Counted from the first letter of the stretch, positions 1 through 8,330 are shown. The stretch is DNA of 11,879 nucleotides from Euperipatoides rowelli (GCA_003024985.2 PXIH01S0047340.1), one strand, 5' to 3'. The notes: generated by a model from the sequence alone, not told the origin. Numbers and translations: made by a program.

Positions 1-304
1 CTTCAATTTCAAAATTTTATTGCATGCATTTCCAATAATTATTGACAATGTAAAAAAAAAAAAAAAACATAGCTAAAGAGTAATGTATTTGTAATATATT
101 ACATACTACAGTATGGTACAAATACAATAAACCAAAATGTTATTGGAGCTAAGGTGCAATCACTTTTAAAACAATAATTAAAAATAAACTATTAAAAACT
201 TTTATAAATATGGAAGGTTTGATTTTTGTTGTTGTTTTTGTTCCCAATGCTATTGAGTTTAATTGCAGAAAAATGAATACCGTAAATTACTTTATAAATG
301 TATA
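1..304. other. AT-rich non-coding DNA, possible LINE 3' tail at its start
   Basis: No gene is visible. On the minus strand the first 35 bases read as an AATAAA signal (16-21) followed by TTTTGAAATTGAAG. This resembles the short-repeat tails that end many L2/CR1-type LINEs, so the start may be the 3' end of a minus-strand element whose body is upstream in transcript terms, at 36-290. No coding remnant was recognised to confirm this. A 16-base A-run lies near 52-67. The last eight bases (297-304, AATGTATA) are the left target duplication of the hAT-like element that follows. Confidence 0.35.
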
Positions 305-960
305 CAGGGTTGTTTTACTGCCTAGGCGTAGTAGGTAAATGTGGCCTATATTAAAACATAGGGGCCCATTTTTAAGAAATCTGTTCCCCACAGACCTTCC
401 CCCCCCCCAAAAAAAAAAAAAAAGCTTATCAAAACAAAAAATAAAGCTTGTAACACCTAACAAAAATGTTCCAACCGGCAAAGAAAAAAAGCTTATGAAA
501 CCTACTGTATAAAACTATAAGGGATTGGTATAGTAGTACAACGCTGGGCAAATGCGGCTCTTCTTGAGTTTTATGCAGCTCCCATTTCAAATGAAAATGA
601 AAATTTAAATCCGTTATTTTTAAATTATTTCAGAACTTTATAAAAAGTTGGGTGCGTGTATTTATGTACGCACGTGTTAGAAGTTATATTTTCTTATACA
701 ATAACTTACATATTAATGTGTACTTTAACTAGCACTTAAGACTTGTATAGAATATGTAAATACTAACTAATTGAATTAAATGAAATTAAATTTGAATTTG
801 GGTATTTATTTAATACTAGGTATGTAATTATTATAATTATAATTTTGGAAAACTGGATTCTGGCTCTCATTGACCTCATACGTGCCCACCCCTGGTATAG
901 TATAAGGTAGCCCAAATCTTAAGCTTTGCCTAGGGCTCTACAAAGACTTAGCCAGCCCTG
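305..960. mobile_element. hAT-like non-autonomous DNA transposon (outer element of a nested pair)
   Basis: The left end starts CAGGGTTG and the right end finishes CAGCCCTG, which reads CAGGGCTG inverted. Inside both ends lies a matching subterminal block: GCCTAGGC on the left at 321-328 and GCCCTAGGC when the right end is inverted. The flanking octamers are AATGTATA (297-304) and AATGTTTA (961-968), 7 of 8 identical, as expected for an aged 8-bp hAT target duplication. A GGGGCCC block (361-367) and a C10/A15 homopolymer junction (399-423) lie in the left arm. Removing the inner insertion (539-894) and its duplicated target leaves about 290 bp, with no transposase, so mobilisation would have been in trans. 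Family assignment rests on terminal sequence and duplication length; no database match was made. Confidence 0.66.
539..894. mobile_element. hAT-like MITE inserted inside the outer hAT-like element
   Basis: The left end reads CAACGCTGGGCA and the right end, inverted, reads CAGGGGTGGGCA, 9 of 12 identical. These fit the CAGNGNTGGGCA-type termini of many animal hAT elements. The octamer GTATAGTA abuts the right end exactly (895-902) and recurs at 528-535, three bases before the left end. It therefore looks like an 8-bp target duplication with a small offset caused by decay or a misplaced left boundary. The 356-bp interior is AT-rich and non-coding; it has a GTGCGT/ACGCAC hairpin at 652-673 with a 10-base loop. 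It interrupts the outer element and so is younger than it. Confidence 0.66.
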
Positions 961-1278
961 AATGTTTATATTTCTATGTATTTTTATTCCTTTGAAAATT
1001 GTTTTACATAAACATGTTTGAGCTTACATTTTGTAAAGTGAAAGAATTGATTTAATTGTAATAAAGTTTGGTAATCATGTTTTAAAAAAAAGGGAGAGAG
1101 GGAAAAAAATATTCATTATAATGATATCTATGCTAAAATCTTTGTTTTTAATCAGTTCATAATTACTGTATTGATGAAATTCAGCTAATTTTAAGGGTGT
1201 TGGAACATTTTTTAGAGTGGTACAAGGCTACTTTTTCCTTTTTTGTAATACGCTTCTTTTTTTTTTGGTGCTGCTAAG
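961..1278. other. AT-rich intergenic spacer
   Basis: No gene, RNA or recognised repeat was found. The stretch has poly-A and poly-T runs (near 1083-1090 and 1257-1266), a purine run near 1091-1105 and a 12-bp palindrome TCATTATAATGA at about 1113-1124. A plus-strand AATAAA near 1060 followed by an A-run near 1083 could be a processed 3' end, but nothing coding precedes it. Confidence 0.4.
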
Positions 1279-1613
1279 TATTATTATTATCATCATTTTA
1301 TTGTACTCAAAATATAAATACAGATAAATTTACAATAAATATTTTAACATCTACAATAACAAAAAGAAAAACAGTATCCTTATTTACAACAAAAGAAATA
1401 ACTATTAAATACAGAATAAGATAAAGAATAGATGAATCCTCTAGCCAAAGAGAAAACTTAAAAGAAATATAATAATTAAATACAAAGTACAAATACAAAA
1501 TTTTACAAAATACAAAGCAAAACAAAAATAAACATATATGATTGCAAGATATAGCCTATAAAAAACACAAACAAAATTTCATTGTCAAGACAGAAAGACT
1601 AAAACTTCAATAC
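1279..1613 (-). other. 3' UTR and tail of the CR1-like LINE
   Basis: This is T-rich minus-strand sequence between the last RT codons and the ATG/ATA-triplet tail. The AATAAA at 1297-1302 lies immediately before the tail. The only open frame here (1307-1525, minus) is Phe/Ile/Val/Tyr-rich and looks like a by-product of base composition. Confidence 0.65.
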
Positions 1614-3520
1614 TCATACTATATCATTGTTATAAACTTTAAGATAAGACAATATAGGTGAGTCAGGAAATAATTATGTTTGTCTAAAGGGTAATCTCAA
1701 AAGTTTTTCTCCTCTTATAAACAGACTAAATTTTTTGTTGCAAATCCTTTATGGAAAAATTCTTCTGTCTTGAAGGGATTGCAAAGACAAACGTTCTAAG
1801 GTATTATCAATATATTCATTAACCATGATAATTTTTAGTGCCCTATTTTGCACTCTCTCTAAATCCATTATCAATTTTTTGGTCAATAAAGAATGCCATG
1901 GTCACAGGACAACAATATTCAGGCAAAGATCGTATACATGAAATAAATACAGTTTTCATTGACAATCTATCCATCTCAATTCTCCTTATCATATAGGCCC
2001 TATAATTTTCTATTAGCCTTAAATATAATGTTTCCAACATGCATATCCCATTTCAGGTTGTCCTGTATATAGTCAAACCCAATATTAGAAAAAAAGAAGA
2101 CTGGGTCAAATCAACATACAGGGATTTTTACATATTTTTAAATCATACAAGATAAATGAACATTTTGATATATTTAGTGGCAGATTAATAAGAGATGACT
2201 CATTAACAATCTGTTCAAATATAGATTGCGGCTTTCCCACCGATTCATAATTATAAGCACATATGTTATCGTCAAATCATCCACAAATTGTTGAACCCCA
2301 CTAACCTCTCTAGCTATCTCATTGACTAAATCTGCAAATATAAAAGGATCCAAACACAGTTCCCTGAGGAATCCCATTAGAGCCAAAAATATCATATGAC
2401 TCGTTTTATCACCATCCCTATTATATCCACTCTCTTTGATACAGGAACGATGCAATCCATTTTCTTGATATGGCTCGGGGTTTCATTTTTTACAAAATTT
2501 TGATAAAATATAAGATAATTAACCATTATTAAATGCCTTAGCATAATCTGTAATTAATGTACACATTGAATTATTACCAGTTTGGAGCTCTGAGCTCTCT
2601 ACAAATTCTATCAATATAGGCTATACAGAAATGTAATAAAACACAGATCTTCCAGGCACCCCACCAAATTGCAAAGGGTCTAAAAATTTCTTAACATGCT
2701 CAAAAGCAAAATTAAAAATCACTTTTTCACATATTTTTGCAATAGGTGACATAATGGATATCGGCCTAATGTGATCTAGTGACAAAGGGCAACTATGTTT
2801 TGTTAAAGGAATTAAATATGTTTTTTTCCAAAGTGAAAGACAAATACCGACACTAATAGATTTATTAACCAAGTGTGCAACTGCTTCAGCTAAAAACTCT
2901 GCATATTCCTTATAAATAAAAGCTGGAACATCTGAAGGGGATTCAGAACTATGTTCATTTAAATTAGATAGCAATCTAAACACTTCAAAAGACTGAATTT
3001 GGAGAAATTTAATATCGTCTACAGTAAACAGGAATAAATTTGAGATTCATATCCTCATGAATACAAGCCAAATTTTTAAAATAACTCATTATTTCAATTC
3101 GCGATTCTTCAACAGATAAATCGGGAAACATAATAATATTTTTTTTTTCACCAATAAGAATATTTATTTTTTGATAGAATTCAAACGAGGATGTAGAAAA
3201 ACATTTATCAAAACCCAACAAATATTTTTTTTAAATATTTTATACTAGGCTACTATTCTTAATATTAGCCTAATATTTAATTGGTGATTTAACAATTTGC
3301 CATTTTTTTTCATAGTTTTTATTTAGTTCAATTAATTTCACAATAGTTTATAATATTGTTAATCCAAGGACTATTATTAGATTTCTGGGCCACATTCACC
3401 CAAAGAAAACATATCTCATAAAGATTCGATAAAAAAAACATGGAAAAATGCAGTAACTGAATGTCTTCAATAATATACCACTTAGATAAACCAAATACAG
3501 ATAGTACAGCCCCCATTTAA
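1614..3520 (-). pseudogene. Reverse transcriptase domain of the CR1-like LINE, broken
   Basis: In life this domain would copy the element's RNA into DNA at a nicked target. From N to C terminus I see the linker NNSPWINN (3355-3378), a pre-RT stretch with FPDLSVEESRIEIMSYF (within 3009-3221), the fingers block with WKKTYLIPL, LDHIRPISI and FGGVPGRS (2621-2983), motif A DYAKAF (2531-2548), WIASFLYQRE in another frame, motif B GIPQGTVFGS (2346-2375) and motif C FVDDL (within 2267-2287). The C-terminal domain follows with ISCIRSLPEYCCPV (about 1903-1950), then DLERVQNRALKII one frame over (1800-1866), ending near a TGA at 1614-1616. All three catalytic motifs keep their aspartates, yet at least five frame changes and several stops separate them. 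The clade call, CR1-like, comes from the FGGxxGRS and SPWI patterns and needs a tree. Confidence 0.85.
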
Positions 3521-3553
3521 TTAAAATTGGATTTATTTTTTTGTCTAATCCTC

Positions 3554-3880
3554 CTAATCATTTTTTTCACTTCTTGGGAGATCATAATATTTAGGCACCA
3601 AAAGAATTGTAACATGGTCCGAATCCCCGATAAGCGAAAGGTATACTGTACTATATAATTTAGGAACTAAAATGTTTGTAAAACATTTATCAATAACAAT
3701 AGCTCCTCTAGTAGGTCGTTCAATTATTTGTTTAAAGTGCTTAAATTTAAAAAAATTTAAGGACTTTAAACTATGTAGTTGCTTATGTAATTTGGTCATA
3801 CACATTCTCCCCCTTGGCCCTGGGACTACAGCCACAAACATGAGGGAGGGGGGGGGGGCTGTTTGCTGTATAAAAATCAA
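3554..3880 (-). pseudogene. Endonuclease (APE-type) C-terminal fragment of the CR1-like LINE
   Basis: This open stretch of 108 codons carries the conserved end of a LINE apurinic-type endonuclease, the domain that nicks target DNA. Visible landmarks are QIIERPTRGA (RPTRGA at 3701-3718), then a DKCFTN block matching the usual LDxxFTN, then GDSDHVT (3608-3628), where the SDH triad holds catalytic Asp and His of this family. The first 25 or so residues, rich in Pro and Gly and encoded beside a G11 run (3848-3858), do not resemble the family, so the relic may really begin near 3800. It lies directly upstream, in minus-strand sense, of the RT relic and belongs to the same insertion. Confidence 0.75.
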
Positions 3881-4210
3881 ATCATTCTTAACACTGATAT
3901 CCTAATCTATAACGTAGCAGAGGTTAATACTATACGAATATTATCATATCACACACACCCTAATTTTATTCTCATTTAAATGACAAACATTTTTGCAGTG
4001 TGAATGCCTGAATGGAAAAGAAAATCCAAAAGTTTGAAGAAAAGTCAAAGATAGATTACTTTTGAATAGTGCCAGTCTCTAGATGAGAACACTTTAAAAA
4101 AAATGTAAAAAAAAAAAAAAAAATTGGGGAGGGGGGGGGGTGAGAGCTAGAGGCCCCTAGTGGCAATCACTGACCTCTGACCTTGCAAGTTCAACACTGG
4201 GTGTAGCACC
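3881..4210. other. Non-coding spacer with adjacent poly-A and poly-G tracts
   Basis: No coding remnant was recognised. A 17-base A-run (4107-4123) is followed closely by G4-A-G10 (4126-4140). The block ending CAATCACTG at 4164-4172 reads CAGTGATTG on the minus strand, like the end of some DNA transposons, but no partner end or target duplication was found. A second CAGTGTTG-like minus-strand start ends at 4199, also unpaired. Confidence 0.4.
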
Positions 4211-4445
4211 TCAAAATTGGGCTACTGACTAATGTTATTAATATGGATAAAACAAACTTAGGTTGGAGTATATCGTATCAAAACAAACATTTTTTTTTTA
4301 GGGATTAGGGCCCATCAAAATTGGGAACACTTACTAATGTTTATTAACATAGATAAATCTTACAAAAGGTCTGTGCATACACACAAAAAAAATTATAATA
4401 AAAAAAAATTTTAGGGGCAGGGCCCCTCAAAATTAGGAGAACTTG
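4200..4445. repeat. Diverged tandem repeat, period 104-112 bp, about 2.2 copies
   Basis: The phrase TCAAAATTGG recurs at 4211 and 4315 and, as TCAAAATTAGG, at 4427, giving periods of 104 and 112. The first two are followed by matching text: GACTAATGTTATTAATATGG against TACTAATGTTTATTAACATA. Each unit ends in an A- or T-rich tract and then AGGG..AGGGCCC just before the next TCAAAATT. The third copy is cut short after about 20 bases. The units are too diverged to be a recent expansion. They could be a small satellite or a subterminal repeat inside a transposon. Confidence 0.6.
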
Positions 4446-4697
4446 GAAGCACCCCGTTGTGCCCACTCGTAAACAACCCCTGGTTAGATAGGATAAGGGA
4501 CTGAATAGATTGGTTAGGGCAGAGCAAGTCCATGAAGTATTATAAAGCAAAAGTCTGTACAATTTTATTCGTTTTTAATTTCTCACTAAAGTTTATATAG
4601 GCCTACTGTAATTCACTTCATGGTATATTTGTAGGTACTGTATATACGATTGATTCTAGTTTGCATTCTGGGAAATTTTTGTTTAACTGGATGAGTT
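4446..4697. other. Non-coding spacer with a possible hAT-like right end
   Basis: No coding sequence is seen. The sequence GTGCCCACTCGTAAACAACCCCTG, ending at 4482, reads CAGGGGTTG on the minus strand and resembles a DNA-transposon terminus. The octamer after it, GTTAGATA (4483-4490), has no copy at a plausible left end within the window, so a complete element is not supported. Confidence 0.3.
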
Positions 4698-6260
4698 TGA
4701 ACTCGGTTTTTTATTAGGTCATAACCTAGTACCCGCAAGTTTGTTTCTAGAGGAAAATACAGTATTGTATTTATTTATATGTATTTTAGTGAATGGGGTA
4801 GATAATAGACAGGTCTATATTTAGGTAATAATATTCCATTATTAAAATCTTAAGTTTGAATCAATTAATTATTTAGTGAGTACATATGTTTAAGAATAAG
4901 TGTTCTAAATGTAAGAAATTTCTCCCGATTCCTAATATGAGCAGGTAAAGAATTCCAACATTTTGGGGTAAAGTTTGAGAAAGCACCAGACGACAAAGAA
5001 AGTTTTCTAAAGTTAACACAGAGATCACCCTTAGACATGTCTAGTGTTATGAACTTATGATTATGCACAGAGGATGTAAATTTCAACAATTCAGACAAGT
5101 TAAATGGAGCTTCACCATTCAAACACATCCAGATTAGACAGTAAAAATGTGTTAATCTCTTATCAGTCATAGTCATAGGCATCCAACCCAGTATAGCACG
5201 TGCCTGAGATGTACTGGAATATCCAGTCAAAAAATTAGAAACAATTTGAATTTTTTTTATTAAGCTCATTTGAACAATACAACCAAGCAACATCACAATA
5301 ATTCAGAGCAGGAGCAACTATGACATTATATATTATGCAGAGAATATTTCTTGGTAATAAGTTTCTTAGTTTTATAAGTATCTTAGCCTTGCCAATAGAA
5401 CGTTTACAAATATCATTAATAGGAATTTTCTAAGATAAGGTTTGATCAATCTGGATCCCAAGGATTTTTAAAAACTCACTGCCCGAACAATTCAATATTA
5501 ATTTATTTGCCATTTTATTTTTTAAACATTGTTTTTTAAATACCAAACCATTGGAATTGAGCCATCTAAGCACTCATTCAAGGTCACTATCTATTTCAAG
5601 TTTTAGATGGACTATATTGTCACCACCAGCATAATATAAAAAGATTTTGCAATACAATGGTATATCAGAAAGTTTGTTTATAAACATAATAAACATTAAG
5701 AGACCCAACACAGATCCCTGGGGCACACCACATGTTATTTTTTTAAGATAGAAAATCAGGATAAGACTTCAAGACTTAAATTGAAACTCTTTAGTTTCTT
5801 TAATAGAAGGCAATGGTCGAGGCAATCAAATGCCTTGGATAAATCTAATGACACCACAGCTGTAAGCAAACCACTTTTCATATTTCTTTTCCAGTCCTCC
5901 ACTAAACAAATGAGACTAGTAGCAGTAGAATGATGCTTACAAAAGCCATGCTGAGAATTGCTAAGTAACTTGTATTTGTCCAAATGAGTAGTAAGTTGGC
6001 TAGATACAATTTTCTCGAGAAATTTACCTAGGAGAGGAAGTACAGAAATGGGGCAGTAGTTGTTTAAATCATTTACATTTCTCTGTTTAAACACTGGAGT
6101 AATAATAGATGTCTTCCAAATAGCCGGCATTTTCAGAGTATACAAGGAACAATTAAAAATATAAGTTATAGGCTAGAGTTCAATATCATAGGATGAGATA
6201 TCCTTAAAATGTGCAAACTCAAGACATCTACACCAACAGAACAAGCATCAAACATAGTTG
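4698..6260 (-). mobile_element. L2/CR1-type non-LTR retrotransposon relic, 5' truncated
   Basis: A second minus-strand LINE distinct in sequence from the first. It begins (5' end, near 6260) in the pre-RT segment with GVDVLSLHILRISHP, runs through the RT domain and a long C-terminal domain to near 4865, and continues into a short 3' UTR with an AATAAA-like signal near 4716-4725. No endonuclease is visible, so about two thirds of a full element is missing at the 5' side, as usual for target-primed insertion. An ATTATTATTATC run marks the probable 5' junction at 6270-6283. The exact 3' end and target duplications are not resolved. Confidence 0.82.
4865..6240 (-). pseudogene. Reverse transcriptase and C-terminal domain of the L2/CR1-type LINE, broken
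   Basis: The longest piece (5756-6145) holds the fingers and motif A: WKTSIITPVFKQ, NYCPISVLPLLGKFLEK, QHGFCKHHSTATSL and LDLSKAFD (5825-5848). A stop and a deletion of some tens of residues follow, since motif B GVPQGSVLG (5703-5729) arrives too soon. Motif C, normally YADD, reads YAGGDN (within 5616-5636), so the catalytic Asp pair is gone. Next come FLKILGIQIDQTL, LLPRNILCIIYN and LNYCDVAW, and then the C-terminal domain (4865-5296) with LGWMPMT, CLNGEAPFNL and CWNSLPAHIRN, hallmarks of L2/CR1-type tails. Several frameshifts are present. The copy cannot make active enzyme. Confidence 0.85.
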
Positions 6261-7059
6261 TTGATCTCTTCAATTATTATTATCAGGTATTTAACTCACA
6301 ACTTAAATATGCACAAAATAAAAATATATTGCAAATTTCTGCAATCATAATTATTTACATAAAAATCTAATTCAAATTTATTTATTTTAATAAGGTCCTA
6401 GCCCACTAAGATATAAGCCTTATTTATATAAATACAAATAATAATTTATTTAAAAACAACAAACTAAGAAATGCCAAACATCAAATGACCAGTAAATAAA
6501 AATTAAAAAAAAAAAACGTCTGACATATGGCTCAAACACCAATAACCTCAGGTACCATCCACCAGACACTTCAGGTATCAACAGTTGCAATTCAGATGAC
6601 ATTATAAATTTTAATTTACTACAGTCATGATGAACCAAACCTTTAAGATGGAATCCTTAAAAAAATTATGCACTAAGCAATTGAACTAATGTAGACATAC
6701 GCTATAAAAGACCACCATTGCTTGCTACATAATAAATAGAGGGATCCAAACAGGAATTTGTAAATATAACAAATCATGACAACAAAACTTAATGAAGAAA
6801 TGATAATTCAACTAAATGAAAAAATATAAATCCAATACGTATCCAGGACAAACGATGATTAATAAAAATGTTAAAGAGTTCAGCCAATACCAGGTAACAA
6901 TCCAAGGCCCTGGAACCACTTAGATCTCCATTCAGGAAAGTAAAACCAATTCCAAAAGTGAGAATCCACTGTGAATTCAGAAACCTAAGAACAAACACCA
7001 ATAGCTAAACTAGAATCCAAATAATAATCATAAAATAAACTTAAAATAAGACATATATT
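6261..7059. other. AT-rich non-coding region
   Basis: No recognisable coding sequence on either strand; the open frames at 6450-6638 and 6789-7001 (minus) are hydrophobic and match no family I know. It may include the eroded 3' part of the RTE-type relic whose readable text fades out near 7060, because RTE C-terminal landmarks are missing here. The one clear structure is a hairpin at 6381-6432. Confidence 0.4.
6381..6432. repeat. Imperfect inverted repeat (hairpin), 15-bp arms
   Basis: Arms at 6381-6395 and 6418-6432 pair over 15 bases with two mismatches, including a perfect AATAAGG/CCTTATT inner stem, around a 22-base loop. It could be structure left from a transposon end; no target duplication was identified. 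Confidence 0.55.
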
Positions 7060-7960
7060 TACAAAACAATATGATACAATTACAATATCATTCACTTCAA
7101 TTACTTTAGGTTGCACATATTTGTTGAACATCACTTGGTTTTTGCTAGATTTATTTTCAGGCCTGCTTTTGAGTTAACTTCACTTTACATGTTTTTGTAA
7201 ATCATCTGGACTTGAAGCAAATAAGGTCCAAAATCATCAGCAAAATGTAGATGTTTCAAATAGGCTTCATTTATCCATAATCCAGTATGTTACCATTTCT
7301 AGAACCAAGACTTCTTCAAGTGTAGCTGTAAATAACTTTAGAGAGATTGTATCACCTTGACAAATTTCTTTTTGAATTGTGATCTTGCTGGAGTATTTAT
7401 GTAGTCTCACTGTGGGTGTTGCCTTCTTATTATATTGTTTATCGTATACCTTGTCTCTTAGGGCATCCAACACAAATTGAGTATATAATGAATCAAAGGC
7501 TTTTTCATAATCTACAAATCCTATTCAAAGGGGAAGTTTGTATTCATTGCATATTTGAATGACTTCTTGTAATACTTGCAGGTGGTCCATGGTGCTAAAT
7601 CCACTCCTGAAACCAGTTGTTGTTTTGATTGAGCCTTGTCCAATTTTTTTGCAATCTATTTGTCAGAACCTTGGTGAAAATTTTATCACTTTACTGGTAT
7701 AACAATATTACAACAGCATTACTCCATCCAATTGGTATATTTCTTTGTTTTAAGCATTCTGTAAAACACCGAGCAACTGTTGTTTCTAGTTTGTCACCAC
7801 TGCTTTTATAATATTATGTTGTCTTCTCCTGGTGCCTTTCCAACCTTCATGTGTTTCACTGTGTACTTCAAATCTTCTGTGAGTACATGTAGTACATTAA
7901 TCATTGTGTCAAATCATTTTTGTCTTCTTTTTGATCTTCATCTTTAATGCTAGTATTATC
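7060..7960 (-). pseudogene. Reverse transcriptase of the RTE-type LINE, broken but with motifs A, B and C legible
   Basis: From the N terminus: KVGKAPGEDN (7818-7847), an ARCFTECLKQRNIP segment, GWSNAVVILL, then FTKVLTNRL, GFRSGFSTMDHLQV, motif A FVDYEKAFDS (7489-7518), RLHKYSSKI, motif B QGDTIS (7342-7359) and motif C FADD (7233-7244). The aspartates of A and C are preserved. The fingers text normally between WxNAxVIxL and the IFTKVL block (around the PISLLS motif) is missing, so a deletion of roughly 20 residues sits near 7690-7700. A TGA lies just before motif A (7525-7527), and a frameshift between 7245 and 7270 puts motif C in another frame. Between 7267 and about 7620 only that one stop breaks the frame, which makes this the least decayed of the three RTs. 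It is still not functional. Confidence 0.82.
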
Positions 7961-7990
7961 GGATTCTAGGGGTGCATGTGACCAAGTTAA
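7060..7990 (-). mobile_element. RTE-type non-LTR retrotransposon relic
   Basis: A third minus-strand LINE, of a different clade from the other two. It retains the RT region from the acidic linker before KMKVGKAPGEDN-like text to the LKINLAKTK motif after motif C, then MFNKYVQPK, after which similarity fades near 7060. The endonuclease is absent. The KAPGEDN, VDYEKAFDS and QGDTIS wording is characteristic of RTE-type elements, in contrast to the CR1 and L2 patterns elsewhere in the window. Boundaries are approximate and target duplications were not found. An open frame at 7901-8134 (minus) ends in a Glu/Asp/Lys-rich stretch that may be the linker, but its upstream half is unrecognised. Confidence 0.82.
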
Positions 7991-8265
7991 TAGTCGATTA
8001 TCATAATAGCATTCGGTTATCGTATAGAACAGACTCAACATTTCTAAAATGAATATTGCAACATCAGTCTTTTTCAAACATGACCAACGGGAAGAAAATT
8101 GTGATGTGAACCCATCGCATGTTAAACTATCCATGTTTGAGTCAAAGATTTGTTTGCCTAGTTACTTGGCTGAGACAGGAATAACATGATAATTCGAAAG
8201 CAAAATCTTTGTCCATGGTTGAGATGTGCTCAGCTGCAGTTTAAATAATTTTCCATGCGAAAACA
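7991..8265. other. Non-coding spacer
   Basis: The upstream half of a 77-codon minus-strand frame (7901-8134) lies here, and I cannot assign it. No RNA gene, repeat or transposon end was recognised. Confidence 0.3.
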
Positions 8266-8287
8266 CAGTATATAAATTTATATACTG
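8266..8287. repeat. 22-bp perfect palindrome
   Basis: The half-site CAGTATATAAA (8266-8276) is followed directly by its exact complement (8277-8287) with no spacer. The first 14 bases recur in direct orientation at 8293-8306, so the palindrome sits beside a partial copy of itself. It is fully self-complementary and could extrude as a cruciform. Confidence 0.85.
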
Positions 8288-8312
8288 TATAACAGTATAT
8301 AAATTTCCCTAA

Positions 8313-8330
8313 CTAGAAATGAATTTCTAG
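8313..8330. repeat. 8-bp inverted repeat with 2-base spacer
   Basis: CTAGAAAT (8313-8320) and ATTTCTAG (8323-8330) flank GA. It lies 25 bases after the 22-bp palindrome. A third inverted repeat, GCTACAG/CTGTAGC, follows at 8364-8390 with a 13-base loop. Three such structures in 125 bases suggest a cluster, though AT-rich DNA makes short palindromes common. Confidence 0.7.

Larger units (their letters stand above)
1279..3880 (-). mobile_element. CR1-like non-LTR retrotransposon (LINE) relic
   Basis: On the minus strand, fragments appear in the order expected for the second ORF of a CR1-type LINE: endonuclease C-terminus (about 3800-3560), linker (3520-3300), pre-RT segment (3220-3010), RT palm and fingers (2983-2180), C-terminal domain (2040-1614), an AT-rich 3' UTR (1613-1303) and a tail. 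The tail carries AATAAA at 1297-1302 and runs on into ATG and ATA triplets (1279-1296), the kind of short-repeat 3' end typical of this group. The N-terminal half of the endonuclease and ORF1 are not visible, so the copy is 5' truncated or eroded there. Target duplications were not found. Stops and frameshifts are frequent, so the copy is old and inactive. Confidence 0.85.

Noticed and set aside
287-481. Minus-strand frame with Phe and Gly runs
   Set aside because: The runs come from the A15/C10 homopolymers inside the hAT-like element.
1307-1525. Minus-strand hydrophobic frame that could look like a membrane protein
   Set aside because: It lies in the T-rich 3' UTR of the CR1-like LINE; composition explains it.
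3672-3905. Plus-strand 77-codon frame
   Set aside because: It is the antisense shadow of the endonuclease fragment.
4073-4199. CAGTCTCT...ACACTG as a small DNA transposon
   Set aside because: Only CAGT is shared between the ends, and the flanking octamers AATAGTGC and GGTGTAGC do not match.
6450-7001. Two minus-strand frames (6450-6638, 6789-7001)
   Set aside because: Short, AT-driven, no motif; neither continues the RTE or L2 protein patterns.
7629-7811. Plus-strand 60-codon frame
   Set aside because: Antisense shadow of the RTE-type reverse transcriptase.
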